Shown here piece after piece: positions 23,472 through 25,233 of a stretch of 25,233 bases of DNA. The notes under the pieces are model-generated. The model saw nothing but the letters and a program-made list of their open reading frames with translations. It searched no databases and had not been told where the DNA came from. The DNA comes from Thiotrichales bacterium (lineage in GTDB: Bacteria > Pseudomonadota > Gammaproteobacteria > J044). A program made the position numbers and the translations under genes. The stretch is taken from contig JANTGN010000011.1 in the NCBI GenBank assembly GCA_024762895.1, positions 1 through 25,233 of the forward strand, in the 5' to 3' direction. Position 1 is the stretch's first letter. Each line of letters begins with the position of its first letter.

Positions 23472-24128
23472 ATGCATTTCAACCTCAGGCGACAGTTTAA
23501 AGAAAACCGCGGTCTGTTCCTGTTCGTGGTTTTAATGATTGGTTTTCGTAGCGCCATCGCCGACTGGAACACCGTCCCCACGGGTTCCATGAATCCCACC
23601 ATCATCGAAGGTGACCGTATACTGGTCGATAAACTGGCCTATGATGTCAACATTCCCCTGACGCAACGATCGCTGCGTCGGCTCTCAGACCCCGCGCGTG
23701 GCGATATTGTCATCTTTGACTCTGCCGCGGCCGATAAGCGCCTGGTCAAACGCGTGATTGGTCTACCGGGCGATCGGATCGAGCTACGTAATAATCAACT
23801 GATTATCAATAACAAACGGGCCGCTTACAGCCACGCCCAGGCAGTCCATGACTCCCTGCAGGTCACGGAGTCGCTGGGTGAGAGCAGGCACCGTATCCAG
23901 ATCGATGTCTTCAATCCCAGCCCCATGAGCAGTTTTGGTCCGGTATCCATACCCGAGGGGTTTTATTTCGTCATGGGCGACAACAGGGATCACAGTGCAG
24001 ACTCCCGTTATTATGGGCTGATACCCAGACATGAAATCGTGGGTAAAGCGAACAAGGTGATTGTCTCCCTGGACTATGATCACTATTACCTTCCCAGACA
24101 TGACCGCCTTCTGCTGGACCTGTTATGA
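23472..24128 (+). CDS. lepB: Short type I signal peptidase
   Basis: 218-residue inner-membrane serine protease that removes Sec and Tat signal peptides on the periplasmic face. A single N-terminal hydrophobic segment (GLFLFVVLMIGFRSAIA, about 14-30) leads into the catalytic Ser39 in PTGSMNPT. The general base Lys93 is in RLVKRVIGLPGD, and the closing box GDNRDHSADSRYYG is intact. It is much shorter than E. coli LepB (324) and has one membrane span rather than two. The ATG at 23472 is chosen over an in-frame TTG at 23424 that overlaps hvfC. It starts 28 bases after hvfC with no promoter or terminator between, so it is probably co-transcribed. It may be an accessory copy; the housekeeping lepB is usually next to lepA and rnc. 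Confidence 0.93.
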   Translation: MHFNLRRQFKENRGLFLFVVLMIGFRSAIADWNTVPTGSMNPTIIEGDRILVDKLAYDVNIPLTQRSLRRLSDPARGDIVIFDSAAADKRLVKRVIGLPGDRIELRNNQLIINNKRAAYSHAQAVHDSLQVTESLGESRHRIQIDVFNPSPMSSFGPVSIPEGFYFVMGDNRDHSADSRYYGLIPRHEIVGKANKVIVSLDYDHYYLPRHDRLLLDLL

Positions 24129-24151
24129 GATAAGGGCTGGCATGGAGGCAT

Positions 24152-24178
24152 AAAAAAGCCCCTGTTCGGGGCTTTTTC
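24152..24178. terminator. Bidirectional Rho-independent terminator between lepB and the chemoreceptor gene
   Basis: AAAAAGCCCC (24153-24162), loop TGTTC, GGGGCTTTTT (24168-24177) form a perfect 10-base-pair stem with A residues on one side and T residues on the other, so it can stop transcripts from either strand. It sits between two convergent genes. Confidence 0.93.
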
Positions 24179-24217
24179 GATGGTTACTGACTCGGCTTCC
24201 CTCAGTGACAGACCCCA

Positions 24218-25233
24218 TCAGGTCCTGAAATCGGAGACCAGTTGATTCAGGTTCATGGAGAGCTCATTGAATCGTCGCGTCTCCGCTTCATTCGCCTCCG
24301 CATCGCTCATGCTACGCTCACTGATATCGGCAAGTTCATGTACGATTTCGGTGAGTTCATTGGCATACTGATTATTCTCGGCAACGGAGATACAGATAGA
24401 TTCAAACTCGAGATTGATGGCATCGATAGACTCAGCGATCTCATTCAATACCGAGGAGGAGTTATTGGTACTGGCAACACCGCCAGTAATAATACGAGCA
24501 CTGTTTTCCACCCCTGCATGCGCCTCCTGCGTCTCGGTCTGCAGCTCATTGATAATCGTAGTGATCTCCTCGGTCGACTTGGCCGTCTGATTGGCGAGGT
24601 TCCGGACCTCATCCGCCACGACGGCAAATCCCCTGCCCATTTCCCCCGCCCTGGCGGCCTCGATGGCTGCATTCAGGGCCAGCAGGTTGGTCTGTTCGGC
24701 AATCCCACGAATCACCGTTACGACTGAGCCAATCTTTTCACTCTGTTCAGATAACCGGGCAATCTGGGTCTCCATGCTCTGGAATTCAGACTCGATCCTG
24801 GTCATTGAGTCGGCTGCCTCCGAGACCACATGACGGCCACTGCTTGCAAGCTGTTCGGCCGTTGTTGTGGAACCAATAATAGAACTGATCGCCTGGTCCA
24901 CCTGGGCCTTGGTACCCTGCATATTGGCGACCACGGACTCTCCCTTCATCGCGAGTTCTTTTTGTTGCTCGGCATCACGACGCGTATTGCTTGTGGTTTC
25001 CTGCAGACCGGCTGCAGAATCGTTCAGAGAGGAAGCGGTAGAAATAATATCCTGGACGATGCTTCTAAGAGTGCCTGCCATGGAGTTGAAGCTCTGGATG
25101 ATCTCGCCCAGGGTGTCATGACTCTCCATGGAGCACTGGTGTCGCACATCTTTATTGGCAATCTCATTCGCGACCGTGGCGATCCGGTTCATGGGCTTGA
25201 GCATGATGAGCTTCAGGATCATGAAGTTGGCGA
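24218..25233 (-). CDS. Methyl-accepting chemotaxis protein, N-terminus outside window
   Basis: C-terminal 338 residues of a chemoreceptor; the frame stays open through the right window edge, so the sensor domain and membrane spans are not visible. The visible part begins in or just before a HAMP domain (LKPMNRIATVANEIA, then DTLGEIIQSFNSMAG). A long coiled-coil signalling domain follows, with the conserved hairpin EQTNLLALNAAIEAARAGE followed by GRGFAVVADEVRNLA. It would pass ligand signals to CheA/CheW. An ATG at 25222 is internal and not the start. No C-terminal NWETF-type CheR tether is present; the protein ends LNQLVSDFRT. The ligand cannot be inferred. Confidence 0.94.
   Translation of the reverse strand, partial: ANFMILKLIMLKPMNRIATVANEIANKDVRHQCSMESHDTLGEIIQSFNSMAGTLRSIVQDIISTASSLNDSAAGLQETTSNTRRDAEQQKELAMKGESVVANMQGTKAQVDQAISSIIGSTTTAEQLASSGRHVVSEAADSMTRIESEFQSMETQIARLSEQSEKIGSVVTVIRGIAEQTNLLALNAAIEAARAGEMGRGFAVVADEVRNLANQTAKSTEEITTIINELQTETQEAHAGVENSARIITGGVASTNNSSSVLNEIAESIDAINLEFESICISVAENNQYANELTEIVHELADISERSMSDAEANEAETRRFNELSMNLNQLVSDFRT

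Overview
The window looks like chromosomal DNA of a gammaproteobacterium. The evidence is gene content and order: a divergent apbC | metG pair with dcd downstream of apbC, a full six-gene rnf (rsx) operon fused to nth, and a DUF1841 gene. A sulfur-oxidising or Chromatiales-like lineage is plausible from the style of the proteins, but I cannot fix a genus. No tRNA, rRNA, CRISPR array, insertion sequence or other mobile element was seen.

Layout. (1) 1-4517, minus strand: a truncated ammonium channel gene (amt), a CobW-type G3E GTPase, dCTP deaminase (dcd), a small LEA-type lipoprotein and the Fe-S carrier apbC. (2) 4772-13226, plus strand: metG, then rnfA-B-C-D-G-E, nth and a DUF1841 gene packed with short gaps or overlaps. 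(3) 13323-16837, plus strand: two secreted cysteine-containing peptides of different families (an EGKCG-repeat peptide and a DUF2282 peptide), a DUF692 multinuclear non-heme iron oxidase (MNIO), a DUF2063 partner, an ECF sigma factor and a single-pass membrane protein that is probably its anti-sigma factor. (4) 16994-21681, plus strand: an acetolactate-synthase-like ThDP enzyme, an aldehyde dehydrogenase and a membrane-anchored FMN/Fe-S glutamate-synthase-domain protein. (5) 21823-24128, plus strand: a second DUF692-DUF2063 pair with no precursor peptide beside it, followed directly by a short type I signal peptidase. A terminator that can work in both directions follows. (6) 24218-25233, minus strand: the C-terminal part of a methyl-accepting chemotaxis protein.

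How it may work together. Regions 3 and 5 are the most interesting. MNIO enzymes with DUF2063 partners modify cysteines in secreted RiPP precursors; members are known as bufferins (DUF2282, BufA/B/C) and HvfA-type EGKCG peptides, both linked to copper handling. Here both precursor classes sit side by side with one maturase pair. A second maturase pair, of the type I would expect to match EGKCG peptides, lies about 8 kb away with a signal peptidase that could remove the Sec leaders. The ECF sigma and putative anti-sigma pair at the end of the first cluster suggests stress-responsive, autoregulated expression. The trans-pairing and the signal peptidase role are inferences from family knowledge and gene order. 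Coding density is high, and no gene-free stretch exceeds 300 bases.
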